A DNA stretch of 64,000 nt, from assembly GCF_020382885.2 (NCBI RefSeq), contig NC_058504.1, forward strand, positions 18,921,019 to 18,985,018. Direction: 5' to 3'. Source of the stretch: Scatophagus argus. Lineage: Eukaryota; Chordata; Actinopteri; Scatophagidae. The notes under the pieces were generated by a model. It was given only the letters and a program-made list of their open reading frames with translations, was not told where the DNA came from and ran no database searches. Positions 40,396-51,886 of the stretch are shown here, piece by piece. The translations under genes were made by a program, and so were the position numbers. How positions within the stretch are numbered: position 1 is the first letter of the stretch; every line of letters starts with the position of its first letter.

Positions 40396-43300
40396 TAAAA
40401 ACAAAACCAACAAATTGGTTAGATAGGTGTATAGTTTCTTACGGTAAGTATTGAATTCCTTATGTTTCCTTATTATGTCTTTATTAATACTGCTGAATAT
40501 GTGCCTATTTCATGTATTAATTTATCAGGTTCTCACTTCACAGAGGTTTAATATGGCTGAAGTAGTCCTGCTGCCTCTTCAAAACTATTTCTGGCTAAAA
40601 GGGAAAAAAAAAAACATTGAGGAGAAATACTGAAGCTGCAGGCAGTCTTCCACAGTTTAACCCCTAACCTGTCATTCTTGTTGAACAAGTGGAAGAATTC
40701 ACACAGAAACCGTGGGCTCAAATACAGGTAAATACTATTATGGAATTTTACAGTATTCCATGTGAAACAGTAAAAACCTGTGACACATAAACGTGAATAT
40801 GTGCTTTCAGTGTGGAGGTGTTAGCATGTGTTTGTGTGTGAGAGCACATCAGGTCTAGACACTGTGGCATGAGCCCTGCCTTACTCACAGGTGAGTAACA
40901 TCGTCTGACGCGTGTCATTCAGACACACGCCTGGCGGTGTAGCCGCTAAACACATGGATGCATTTTGCTTCTCCATCTGTTGCTAAGGATTTATTCAACT
41001 CCCACCACCCAAATTAGATCGACAGGTAGTTAGCAGATAGGAAATACTGTTCTTCTTCATTGTGATAGTATCAAAATATCACAGTAGTTACATGTATATA
41101 TTGAAGAGATATAAACTATAAATCACATTAGCTTTAGCTGCCTTTCACTGACTCCCAGTCAGTTTTAAAATTGATTTTACATTTAAGGAGCTTGTAGCCC
41201 TGACACTGGTGTTGTCCTGGTAACTAAACTGCAACATCTAAGAACATATCTGTGGTTGTTTGAATACATAGAAACATAAGCCTAATTATCTGTGGTGTAA
41301 ATTAATGGTGAGGAAGAGTGGAAGTGTTTTAATAGTAAAACAATGTCTTGTACACCTTGGCACAGCTCACAGGCACACAAATATCCAGCGCTTCCTGCCT
41401 TAATGTCCACCTTGCTGGGCTGATTTGAGAGCAGACGTAGAGGAGTTAACCTCACCTACCTGACTCATCTTCTTGGGAAATCTCTCTGCTGTGACATCAC
41501 ATCACTGCTGACCAATCACATTCAGCTTTAATGTTGCCGTCAGAAAGACTTACCAGTTAGGAGGAAGTGTTCTTTAGTGGGAGTGCAGGGGAACTACAGT
41601 GAATGATGACAGTACAGTAAATGCACGCTATCCAAACATTACTGCCTTTCTTCTCCCTGGGTTTGTAAGACTGCAACCGAAAAACAGTCGTGGTTGGTTA
41701 TATTCCAGATCCAAATGAAAGCCTATTGTAATGCATAAAGACAAGCATTTTCCACCTTTAGCTGAACAATCATTACAAACTCTGAGTGACGGTGGTCATG
41801 GGTAACTAAGGGAAATGAGTCAACATGCATCCATTTGCAAGATTGCAAATAAATGCTAATGGAGGACAACAGACATTATACAGAGGTACTTTACTCTCTG
41901 TGACAATAAAAAAAAAAAAAGTAAATCCAGCTATAAAAAAATAAACCAAAAATATATTGCAACTGTGGCTTTGCTTCAAAGGAAGAAACTGTTCAGCTGG
42001 AGCAGCTGGGAAACTTACTAGGTGCACTTTTCTAACCTGGGAATTTTGAAGAAAATGGTGGAATGTCAGCACAGTATTGGACTAAATCAAAACTCTAAAT
42101 AACTGTCAATAGGACTGTTAATAACAAACTGTAGACGGCACCAATGTGCCATTGTAGCTGCCAGTAGTTTACTGTAATTTAACAGGAAAATTTGTTACAG
42201 TGAGGATTTTGTCTGCCTTATACAAAGAAGAAACACAAACATTATCTGTCTGCTATGTTGTTGTCATTAATGCAGTTTTTGTATACTGTAATATTTTCCC
42301 ATAAATAGTATATTGTCCATGTACTATTGTACTTTACGCTAGTAAAAAAAATGCTCAACTAATGATACCAGTTACTAGTTACTGTCTCACCCAGATGCAT
42401 GCTCAGGTGTCTATTGATTTAAGTAGTACCGAAGTAATTCAGTTGGTACCCTTAAAAGGAAGTTTGGTACCCAACCCCACTATGCAGAACAGGTCAAAGT
42501 TCAAGTCCTCCATGGAAATAGCATTTATAAATGAGGCTTTGAATGTTATTATTATTGTTTCTAACAAGCAAGTCTTGTTTGCTTTGAAGCAGAATTTGGA
42601 ATCTTTCTGGTGAGCAAAGAGATCATGCATTTACTGGCTGATTCTTTATGACGTATGATTCTTTGGCTCCTCTAATTCCCAATGAGACATATTTCTAATA
42701 AATCCTGAACTGTTCTGGTTTTGACAATGGTTTCAGTCAATAATGAAGCAGTTTTATCACCAGTTCAGTTCAGTCAGGTCACTGATATTCACTGTCACTG
42801 CATCTACATCAGTAAACAGCCAGTGTCACAATGCTGTCAGTGTTATCTGTCCATCAACATCTGTGTGTCAGCTGCCAGGGATGTTGTGTTTTTGGCAGAG
42901 AACAGGTCAGATCTGTTTCTGGTAGTCACCCATGAATGTGATAAGAGCTAAAACATGCATGCAACCAATACTGTGTGTTGTGTTTTAAAAACCCTTATCT
43001 AACAAAGAAGAAACATGCTCAAAACTCAAAATTCTGATCAGTATCCTGATTAAATGACTGGCTGGAGAGGACAGCTTATAGACATACAAACACAACACAG
43101 CAACAGCCTTGTTCAGTTTAAACTATAGTCCACCATTTGTTGTAAGCTTTTTTTCACTTAATAATCAACTGCTTATGAAATATCAACGATCGTTATGATG
43201 CAGTACTCATTACGTTAAGTTCAGATTGCCACAAATTATGTCCAGTTTGTTTTCTAGCCAATAGTCAGTTAAAGGAGATGAAGTTTAAAAGAAAAAAGCT

Positions 43301-44195
43301 TTGCTCTTGAGAAACAGTATTCTTTTTTTACTTTAATGTGACAGTATACCGCTGTCGCAAATTCACATATATGTATGTACAGCCAGGCAAGTGGCCCTGC
43401 GATGTTGGACTTGTGCATTGTGGTGTTCTGAGTGAAATGATGACATTAATGCTAACATGCTGATGCCAAATATGTTTAAAGTTTTCAGTGCTCTCCGTCT
43501 TAGCATTACAGAGGTTTGTGTTTTTAGTGTTTGTATTTATTGTTCAGTTCTGTACTGTATGTTGTGCATTTGTTGTTGAGCTTTAAATCCCCACTTAAGA
43601 ACATTAGCATTGTAAATGACCCTTTGTAGCATTGGTTCATGCTTGAGAGTCTGAAAGCTGAAGCATGCTTTGTTTACTTCATTTGCTCAGAATGTGCTAT
43701 CAGAGGTGTGAAACTGTTGGCTTGGGCTACTAGACTGCATAAAGTCCATACATGGTCTGGACCAAGGCAAATGAACTGATGACCTATTGATTTCTCTTAC
43801 AGTCATAGCTTGTCTGGTTCAAAGTTAGCAGCATTTCCACCAGAGAGTTGAACTCCTTCCTCTCAGATTATCTGAAGGATTAGAGGGTCAGTAAAGGTAT
43901 CCATTATTTCTCAAGACAGAGCAAACAGTTGAGAAGTGTGAAAACACTGGTCTAGAGTGTTTCATATTGAACTGCCAATCCTTCCTCTTCATGCACACTT
44001 TTTTCTTTTCTTTTTCTTCATGTTCCTAATTTTACACGGTGCAGTTGAAACACACACAGTATTGAAAAAGCGTGTTGATAATTCCTCACGATCCCTCTGT
44101 CCTCCCTCTCACCTCTGCCTTGTTGAGAAGACAAGATGAGCTGTAAACATATCTGATGCAACCTCTCCAAGCAGTTTCAGCTGCAGCAAGTCATG

Positions 44196-44197
<2 letters not shown>

Positions 44198-44232
<35 letters not shown>
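44198..44232 (+). repeat. (GT)n microsatellite downstream of sting1
   Basis: About 17 GT units followed by an alternating purine-pyrimidine GCACGCACGCGCACA stretch, about 700 bp beyond the sting1 3' end. The whole segment could adopt Z-DNA. Confidence 0.85.
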
Positions 44233-44233
<1 letters not shown>

Positions 44234-44925
44234 ACGCACGCGCACATGTGAGAGAGACACACCAACAGGGGTGGTGTCAGGTGTCTTGTGACAGTTTCTT
44301 TTGTTTATACAGTCATAAAACTCTCCTGCCTTCAGTATCAGCATGTTACCTTATTGTAACCCAAATGAATGTCACCCTTTCACATTATTTGTCAAGTTTT
44401 GCATGAGACTAAACCTGCATTCCTGTCCCTAATCCTTTTAAAGCATTATTGGGGATACATTACAAAGTGAAAGCTAAATGAGACTAAAACTTTTGAATGG
44501 ACCAGCTTGTAGCAACAACAAAACTCAAGACCAATTTGATTACATATTAGCTGTACCTTGGTAGAAGTCCACGTCCTTTTCTCTTAACAACACTTTCAAG
44601 TTGCAACATTTCCTCATCACTGCTGCATGCTGTAATTACAATCTGTCCAGAGTGTTGCCACTGCACACATACAGTGTGAATGTCAATGCTGTGGGCTGAC
44701 ATATGCATCAGTTTACACCCAGAGCAATGTCTCAAGATAAGTCAGCACATATATTTGCTTTGATGGTTTTCCCAGTTGCAGCTGATGTTATGTTGATCAC
44801 ACTGACAATAATACATGTATGTGTCTTGTTGTGCTTGTGTCTAAACTTGTTCCCCTGGCATCTGTCACTCACCAAACCATTAACTGTAGAAAAGGTCAAA
44901 TGAAACACAGCTCTTCTTGTAAACT

Positions 44926-45017
44926 TTTATTGAGGTATTGTATAGTCCGTCAGTTTGGAAACAAGAGGACTGCAGCATGATAAAGCAGGAATGTGATGAT
45001 TGTTGAACTGTGCATGT
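44926..45017 (-). other. sting1: Short sting1 3' UTR with AATAAA signal
   Basis: On the minus strand AATAAA (44931-44926) lies only 87 nt after the TGA stop. Predicted 3' UTR is near 100-110 nt, very short for a regulated immune gene. Longer forms using a later signal are possible. Confidence 0.6.
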
Positions 45018-45985
45018 TCACATTTGCCTTAAATTTTCTACATAGTAGTCGGTGATCTCAACAGGTTCCTTCAGAGGAAGAGGTCTGTCCAGGCTGAACA
45101 TGAGCGTTGGCTCCCTGCTCATTGGCTCAGGGTTGTGCCATTCACCGTTTAAAGGCAGGCCATTTGGCAGGGCGCTCGGAGTATTTGAGAGTGGGTGCGC
45201 CATTTCCATGTGAGGAGGTGGTGTGAGGCAGAACTCCTCCTCCTTCTGCTGCTTCAGGTGTCTGAGGATGGCCTTGGACAGGAAGTGAGGGTCATCCACA
45301 TACTCATCTAGAGGAGGGGGGTGATGAAAACATGATTTGTGGTTTGTCTGAGCATCCTGTTTTGAAGTTTTCATGTTTTTTTCTTTTTTTGATTCCTTTT
45401 TAAAATTCTGTCCTCCCTAAATAAGACAGTGAAAATAGTGTTTAATTAAATATTTATTCTGTGGTTTAAATGGGCTTCTTAGTGCCAATACAGAGATAAA
45501 AAGTTGGCATGAGGCCAGAGATAACCCGACCAAAGCTGGAAAACTTCCCATCACTGACACTGACCCTTGTCCTTCACTTCAGTTAAATGTGCAGTGTATG
45601 CAGATTATAAACAAAACATTTTTTAAAAACACATAAATCGCAAAGGAGTCAATAAATACACAAATCCTGATTGTCAATCCTCATGAGGAAGAGGATAAAC
45701 CAAATTTTGAAATCTTCCTAAAAGCAGTCTCATACTGTGAGGTGTGTATAAAGTTTACACGCATGCACAGACACACACTCGGCCATCTTCCTACCGTCAA
45801 GCAGGATGAGTTTGTAACGGTTGCGACAGTCCAGCGAGTGGTCCAGTATGTCCTGCAGGGTCCTGTAGAAGAGCAGAACTTGCTGTCTGTGCTCAGACTT
45901 CCCGAAACCAGCGCTGCTCTCCTGGGACATGCCGTAAAGCGTCAGCAGAGGCGTGGCATACTCCACCACACACTCATGGCCCTGT

Positions 45986-46029
<44 letters not shown>

Positions 46030-47481
46030 TAACAAAACAGACACCCGGAGACAGATACATCATATGCACATGTAATCCTTTAAAAGCTTCTGGCACCAGA
46101 AATGTTCGATTACCATGTTTTACATTAAGTTATCCACTTATGAATTCTCAGGTTTAACCAGGAGGTGGTGCTCATGCTGTGCCATGAAGGAGAAACAGCA
46201 CGCTGGAGGGGATGTACTCTGTGAGTCTCAGGCATCACAAGTGTAAGTATTTCTTTTACAGTCTCTAAATGTGTTTACTACAAGAGAGCATAAGTCTTAT
46301 AGAGTGTAATGTGGAGAATGAAAGTCTAATCAAGAGATATACCAATAAAGCTATCAGATTTAGCAGGACAGCAGTCAGAGTTCAGTCCAATCGCTCATTC
46401 CTGGACATCAGACATTTTTCTCAGCGGTGGAACAAGCACTCAGATCATTATCTTAAAGTAAAAATGGGAATACATCAATCAAAAAATATTTTAGATTAAG
46501 TAAAATTTCTGCATGTTGGACATTTACCTGTTAATTATATAAAATTATCAAAATATTTACCTAAAGTGATACTTGGACACTGTGATGGACTTATCACAGT
46601 TTTCCAACACTTTATAGACAAAGCAATTATTTAAATATAAAGAAATTGGTCATCAGAATAATCTACATTATGTAAAGTAATCATACCTGTCAGATAAATG
46701 TAGTGAAGTAAAAAGCTCAACATTTCCTTCTGAAATGAAGTATTTACGAGGGGTGATTGACAAGTCTGTGGTAGAAGGACATGAGCCATACAGCTCAGTC
46801 CAACTATTTGAGTGATTATGCAAAAAATTTAAAGTTAATAACTTCTGAGGTATTTTGTCTTCAGGTAACTGAAAATTGCAGGTGAGCACTGCCTTTGGAT
46901 AGGAACAACACTGACCTTCATGGTGTCATCTGATAACTCAAGGGCTTGTGACCCAATTAGGTCCACATGGACATGGTGGCAACACCATGGAGGGTGGCAC
47001 CCTCAGACTTCTACCCCTCATTACAAGACTGAGAACATTTGACAGTGATGATCACGTTTTCACTGCTGTGGACTGTTTCTGGGGGTCCACCATGCAAACT
47101 TGTACTAAGAAGGGATCCATATACTCCACAGTTGCTGGACAAAGTGTGTAAATGAAAAATACATTTCTAAAACCGACTCCTTGTACCTCAAGGCACAAAG
47201 GTGTCGATCACCCCTTGTGAGTACTTCACTGGGATAGATGCCCAAAGTCATTATCACGTTATTTTGTGCAATGACTACAACTGTAAAATACTGCCCTGGT
47301 ATTCACTTTGATATAACTATTTCTGGTAACTCAAGCAATTCAGACTGCTTTCATGCAGCACAAACTTCCTTTCCCTCGACTGAACTGCAGGGGTGATTTT
47401 GAGTACAATCACTGCTAGATTTGCTACATCAAACACATTGAATTTAGAGCACACTGATGTGCTATCTTGAAATGTTAAAAG

Positions 47482-47538
<57 letters not shown>

Positions 47539-50500
47539 GAAGCAGCCTCTTGAGTCTGTCACTTTACCATGGACTCTCTCTGTGTCGCATTTCAGCTGTG
47601 CAGCCTTTACAAATCTGATCAAAGCAGAAAATGTCAGCACACTATGTCTTTCCACACACACATAAGAACTACAGTACAAGTGGCTCAGTGGCGTTCACAC
47701 TGCAGGGTCTCTGGTTACCTCATTTAATGCTGACAGGATATTTTTGCTAAAAAGTACAGAGAATGGTTTGATGGCCCTGAGCTATAATTTTATGTGTTCT
47801 TACTGTCTAAATTCTCGTGCCATCTAAATCTGCATTGTAATTTGTAACCACGCTGTTATTCTACATCCCCACCTACCTTCCCGTTCTCGTCCAGTACTCT
47901 GTAGACGCTGTGCGTGTAGACCCGCCCCCGGACTCCTGCCCTGTCTATCTCATTGTTGGGGAGGTTGTCATAGAAATGGATGTTGTCGTCTTCATCCTCC
48001 AGCTTGTGAGAAATGTTAGAGTTGAGTGGTACAAGGATGAGGAGCCTCCAGGAGCCACGGCCCCTGAATTTGGTGGCCTGATGGGTGGAACGGAATACTG
48101 CAATGGAGTCCTCCAAACCTGAATGAGCATCCACACATTCATTCAGATCTCTTTGTTCAAATTCATCTATATCTCTAGAATTGCTACGATGCAGTTAAGG
48201 TGCTTTTAAAACATAATGGACAGAAAATACAGCTGACGTTTGATATTTGATTGAGGTTGTAGCATACACAACAGCTCAGGATATCCTCATGTTCAGTTTA
48301 TCAAATTAAATTTATTATATTGCACGGGTGAAGCCGCTATAGTGGTATTTAATTGATTTGTGTGTAATCCGAAATTAAAGGAGGACAAAGATGGACATGG
48401 TGTGTGTGTGTGTGTGAGTGAGTGAGTGAGTGAGTGTGTGTGTATTTGTGTTACTGACATGGCAGTACCAGTCGCAGGTAGCCCAGGTAGAAGGACCAGG
48501 CCAGGCCGTGGGCCACATTCATCTTCCTGTTCTCACAAATGTCTGACACCTCCACCTCCGATGGACCCTGCACACCAACCACAGAAATAGTCGGAATGGA
48601 TGTCAGAACACCTCACCTCTGCTCAGCAGCTGCCTGACACTCCGTTCAGAATTATACAGCTTTATGATTTATTTCAGGAATGCAATATGAATGACAATCA
48701 GCTGATGTTTCAGGGACTGTTCCATCTCAAGTGTAGAGCTCTTATGCTGAAATAGAGCCATTTTTCACTTCTACTACAGTGCTCAGAGCTGTGAAAATAC
48801 AGTAAGCTCTCAGACGATTACCTTTCCAATAAAAAGTAATCATCTAAATTAATCAGAAGCAAAACCGAGCGATTCTCCAGTTGTTTGAGGACAGGAGGCA
48901 CATCCAGCTGTTGCTTGTAAAGACATTGTTTAAAGATATGAATTTGCCTTTTAGTCCAGTTCAGTTTTGTAGATTTGCAGTGCACTGATAACAAGTGAAA
49001 GTTACTGCAAACTTGTGCCATGAGTTTTCCCTTGCCAGTGCAGGCAACATGCTGGTAAGAATTGTTAGTTGGTTATTGTCAGGTAGCGTGCATCTCACAG
49101 ATGTTAGCCACTCTTAGCTTGTGCTCTGTACATGTATGAACAAATCCGTGTCAACGAATCTTAACTGAATCACAGCTGACTAAATCTGTAGTTTTTAGCA
49201 GTGAGGTTGTTCTGTTCCAAACAATCCTATATGGGTATATTAACTTTGTAAAAAGTGCTCGTATAGGCCTGGGTTTGAACTTAACTGAACATAACAGCTG
49301 CCAGCAGCTGACTGAGCTTACAGCTGAACTGAAGGCAGTAAGTCACTGCAGTGTTGTAAAGAAATTAGAACAGTGACGAGAGCACTTAGCTTTGTGAAGT
49401 GAACTACATAATCACTGACTAGAAGCTGAATGACAATGCTGTGTGAATTATATTGTTTCCTGAAACATAAGCCTGAAATTGTTTCCCAGTAGTTGTATAA
49501 CAAGGTTCAGATGTTCCAGATGTTAACTCCTTCAAGTTGCATTCAGCATAATCAGCCTTGTAGTCCTAAATCATTTAACTTAGAATTTAAAAGAACGTTT
49601 CAGTGTTTTTATGTGTTTTGTGCTGTTTATTACTTTGCTGTGAATTAACATTTTCCAATGTACTCTGTTGTGTTTTCAATCTCTCAGTGTTTATAATTAA
49701 TTTCTGTTTAAAAAATGTATGAAAACACTAAAACTGGCAAGGAGCACATCTGACTTGTAATGTTCAAAGGATAATTTGAACAAAAAAACAAAGGTGTTGT
49801 TTGAGTGTCCAATGTGGATCTCACCAGGACTCCCAGGCTTTTCAACAGCGCATAAAGAACTGAGGCCAGGATAAGGAGCTTCCAGCACTGGCCTTTGTGT
49901 GGCAGAGGAGGTTCGGCCAGGTAGAGCAGAAGGCCTGCCAGCCCTGCAGCCATCAGGGTCTTTCCCCCTAATCCACAGGCTGTCAGCACATGGCTCAGCA
50001 GCCTTTGGCCTCGATACCTGATAATAACAACAAAGAAGGAAAGACGAAAGTGTTGTCCCTGTTACTACACCTGTGGACGATCACTTTAAGATTCTAACAT
50101 CAATGAAACATTTCATTCATTCTGAGAGACTGAAACAATTTCTGTAAACATACTGTTCCTGAGACTAATGTTAAAGGGTTTGATAGCAAGGGCTTTGTCA
50201 TTCAAAATGAACTACAAATACGGTCTTAAACAAAAAATAATAAGCATGTTTTTATTTATTTAAACCAAAAGAGAAGATTAGTACACATAGAGAGATACTT
50301 AAACGAGAGGGCAAGCAGTAAGCAACTGGATTTATCAGAACATGGCCTCAATTTAGAGTAAAATTGTTAATCAATGACATATTGACGATTAAAACTGACA
50401 CATATTACATATTTATTTAAATTATGAGCTGATTTATTTTGTCCTCTTTGGGAGTGGTGCAACAAGCCCTAAACACAACACTGATGTGGTTTTAGCAAAC

Positions 50501-51168
50501 AGTGAGTAGAGACGGACCAACATTAACATACATTATGGAATTATTTGGTTTGTGTCCACATGACTAATGGAAGTCCAGTGTTCACTCTTCTGTTTAGTCC
50601 TGAGGTAAACATCTGGCTCATTAGCTACTAAATGCTAGAGCAAGTGGCTAACATGAGAGCAGTGAGAGTGAACTGAAACAGTAAAGTTGTGAGCTTTAAC
50701 ACCAAAACAGGAAAATGGAAGTTGTGACTATTAGTGACACCTTTCACATCACATTAAATATGTCATTTCATCCACTGCTAGTGCAAGAACACTGATTAAA
50801 GCAGCTTTAAGCAATGCTAAAGGAAAGGTCCAGTTATAACCCAAGAACTATCTAATTCAAAACAATTCCGTTCAAAAACGCTCTTTTCTCTTCTCATACT
50901 CCAACTGCTTGTAATACACTCAGCCAAACCTTTTGTCTCACCTTGTGTTTGTATGGTGTAGCATCTCCTCTGCCAGCAAACAGAGCCCATGCAGCAGAGG
51001 GCCAAGGGTCAAGGTGAGTATTACCATGGCAACCCAGCCAAATAACCCTTCAGGAGACAGAAACACAATGCTTCCTGTTGCTGTGGCAGCCACCGCCACA
51101 GCACACATCTTTGGCAAATTTCCACGAGGCTTTGGGATGAGAGCTTCCTCATCTCGGAGGCACTGCAT
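45018..51168 (-). CDS. sting1: Stimulator of interferon genes (STING/TMEM173), complete, six coding exons
   Basis: ER-resident receptor for cyclic dinucleotides made by cGAS; drives TBK1-IRF3 and NF-kB signalling. Minus-strand exons: 51168-50942, 50017-49825, 48567-48459, 48118-47877, 45981-45795, 45307-45018; 1248 nt, 415 residues plus TGA. Hydrophobic segments in residues about 20-140 form the four-helix membrane part. The ligand-binding domain follows: [17 protein letters not shown] (157-173; Y170 = human Y167), GRVYTHSVY (R242, Y244 = human R238, Y240) and EYATP (E264, T267, P268 = human E260, T263, P264). The tail has EPTLMFS (385-391, pLxIS region, Ile replaced by Phe390, S391 = human S366), PLPLK (395-399, TBK1-binding type) and PVEITD (401-406, PxExxD TRAF6 type). 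A Pro/Asn-rich linker (about 348-382) is longer than in mammals. C90 aligns with human C88; the C91 position is Gly. The exon begins exactly at the ATG after an AG acceptor. Confidence 0.96.
45988..46028 (-). repeat. (TG)20 tract forming the 3' splice-site region of sting1 exon 5
   Basis: On the transcribed strand about 20 TG units run to within five bases of the acceptor AG (…TGTGTACACAG, exon starts at 45981). There is no separate pyrimidine tract. (UG)n at a 3' splice site binds TDP-43 in mammals. Confidence 0.9.
46741..47223. mobile_element. Decayed mariner-like element in sting1 intron 4
   Basis: Inverted ends: 46743-46762 starts TTTACGAGGGGTGATTGACA and the reverse complement of 47202-47221 starts CTCACAAGGGGTGATCGACA (16 of 20 match). 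Both are flanked by TA (46741-46742, 47222-47223), the target duplication of Tc1/mariner elements. The 479 bp body is far shorter than an autonomous element (about 1.3 kb). On the + strand near 47020-47090 a frame reads [18 protein letters not shown], resembling the C-terminal part of mariner transposases (LRG..FDSDD...AV..F.W), with the preceding SDFYP in a different frame. It is therefore an internally deleted, frame-broken copy unable to encode transposase. Confidence 0.72.
47484..47538 (+). repeat. (TA)n(CA)n compound microsatellite in sting1 intron 4
   Basis: About 19 TA units followed by nine CA units. It lies in the same intron as the mariner-like remnant and about 340 bp from the exon 4 donor. 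Long TA tracts can extrude cruciforms. Confidence 0.9.
48399..48443 (+). repeat. (TG)n(AGTG)n compound repeat near the sting1 exon 3 donor
   Basis: TG units, then about five GAGT units, then TG again. It starts about 15 bases into intron 3 downstream of the GTCAGT donor (exon 3 ends at 48459). On the transcript strand it reads CA/CACT. Confidence 0.85.
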
Positions 51169-51767
51169 CTGTCAGGAAAAGTCTCCCAGAATGAGGCACA
51201 TTTAAGCCATTTTCATTGAAAAATAAACAAATAAATAAAAAACTGGTAATCACTGTTCTCACAGCAGAGCATTTCATTTTTCCTGCTAAGAACATTCATT
51301 TTAATAGCATTCTGTACAGTAAATCATGTTAATCTGAGTCATGGTGTATTCTGCTTCTATATGGCGTAAAGATATGTTCAATACTATCAATGGACAAAAA
51401 ACAAAAAAAAAAAATTGAGATTTTAATTTTTAGGGGGGGGTTACTGAGCCTTAAGAGGTTACTTTTCCTCTAAATTCCACAGAATCAAGCATGTTGACTT
51501 GTGAAAAGAGACGATTTGCAAACTGTGCTCATTTAGATACAATAAATTTGAAAGTTGCAGTTAGTAGATGTAAGACAATGTATTATGAATAAATAAGGCT
51601 GCATTTAAGTTCTTTTCTACCACAAACATGCAATCTGATCTGATGATGATATTAGATATCATCACTTACAGAGAGTGTAAGTGAACAGGAGGGAAAAATC
51701 TAAAACCTACTCTAGCAGGGGACAGCTGGTCTAGCACCATTTTAAAATAAAGAAACGTGTCACTCAC

Positions 51768-51870
51768 CTTGCTGTGTTTTCTATGATCCAAATGAGCGCG
51801 ACTTCTCGTTGTCTTTTCTTCTGCTCCTTTCTTTTCCTTCTTGCACCACCCTTTTTGTGCCATGCCAAAC
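51768..51870 (-). other. sting1: Probable non-coding first exon of sting1
   Basis: A strong donor (CAAG|GTGAGT, GT at 51767-51766) lies 599 bp upstream of the AG that precedes the start-codon exon. Reading through this exon into the ATG exon gives a frame different from STING, so it would be 5' UTR. Human STING1 also begins with a non-coding exon. The 5' limit given is only a guess from the ISRE position; the open frame across this region is not thought to be coding. Confidence 0.45.
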
Positions 51871-51874
51871 TTTC

Positions 51875-51886
51875 AGTTTCATTTTC
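51875..51886 (-). promoter_or_regulatory. ISRE-like element upstream of sting1
   Basis: The + strand reads AGTTTCATTTTC, a perfect match to the interferon-stimulated response element AGTTTCNNTTTC (GAAAATGAAACT on the sting1 strand). It is 107 bp upstream of the proposed exon 1 donor, as expected for a proximal promoter of an interferon-inducible gene. Chance occurrence of a 10-of-10 match somewhere in 64 kb is possible; its position is what makes it notable. Confidence 0.5.

Larger units (their letters stand above)
39459..44925. other. Intergenic region between ddit4l and sting1
   Basis: About 5.5 kb with no frame that resembles a known protein exon. It contains a poly(A) run (about 39832-39848), a teleost-type interspersed repeat (40318-40395), a (GT)n tract (44198-44232) and otherwise AT-rich unique sequence. 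A more mixed-composition stretch at 41340-41600 with a CCAAT motif might be regulatory, but nothing proves it. Confidence 0.5.

Noticed and set aside
39459..44925. Possible gene (for example EMCN, which lies between DDIT4L and PPP3CA in human)
   Set aside because: No frame resembled a mucin-like single-pass protein or any other family. The spacer seems empty.
46948..47151. Small + strand frame as an independent gene
   Set aside because: It lies inside the TA-flanked inverted-end element and looks like a frame-broken mariner transposase end.
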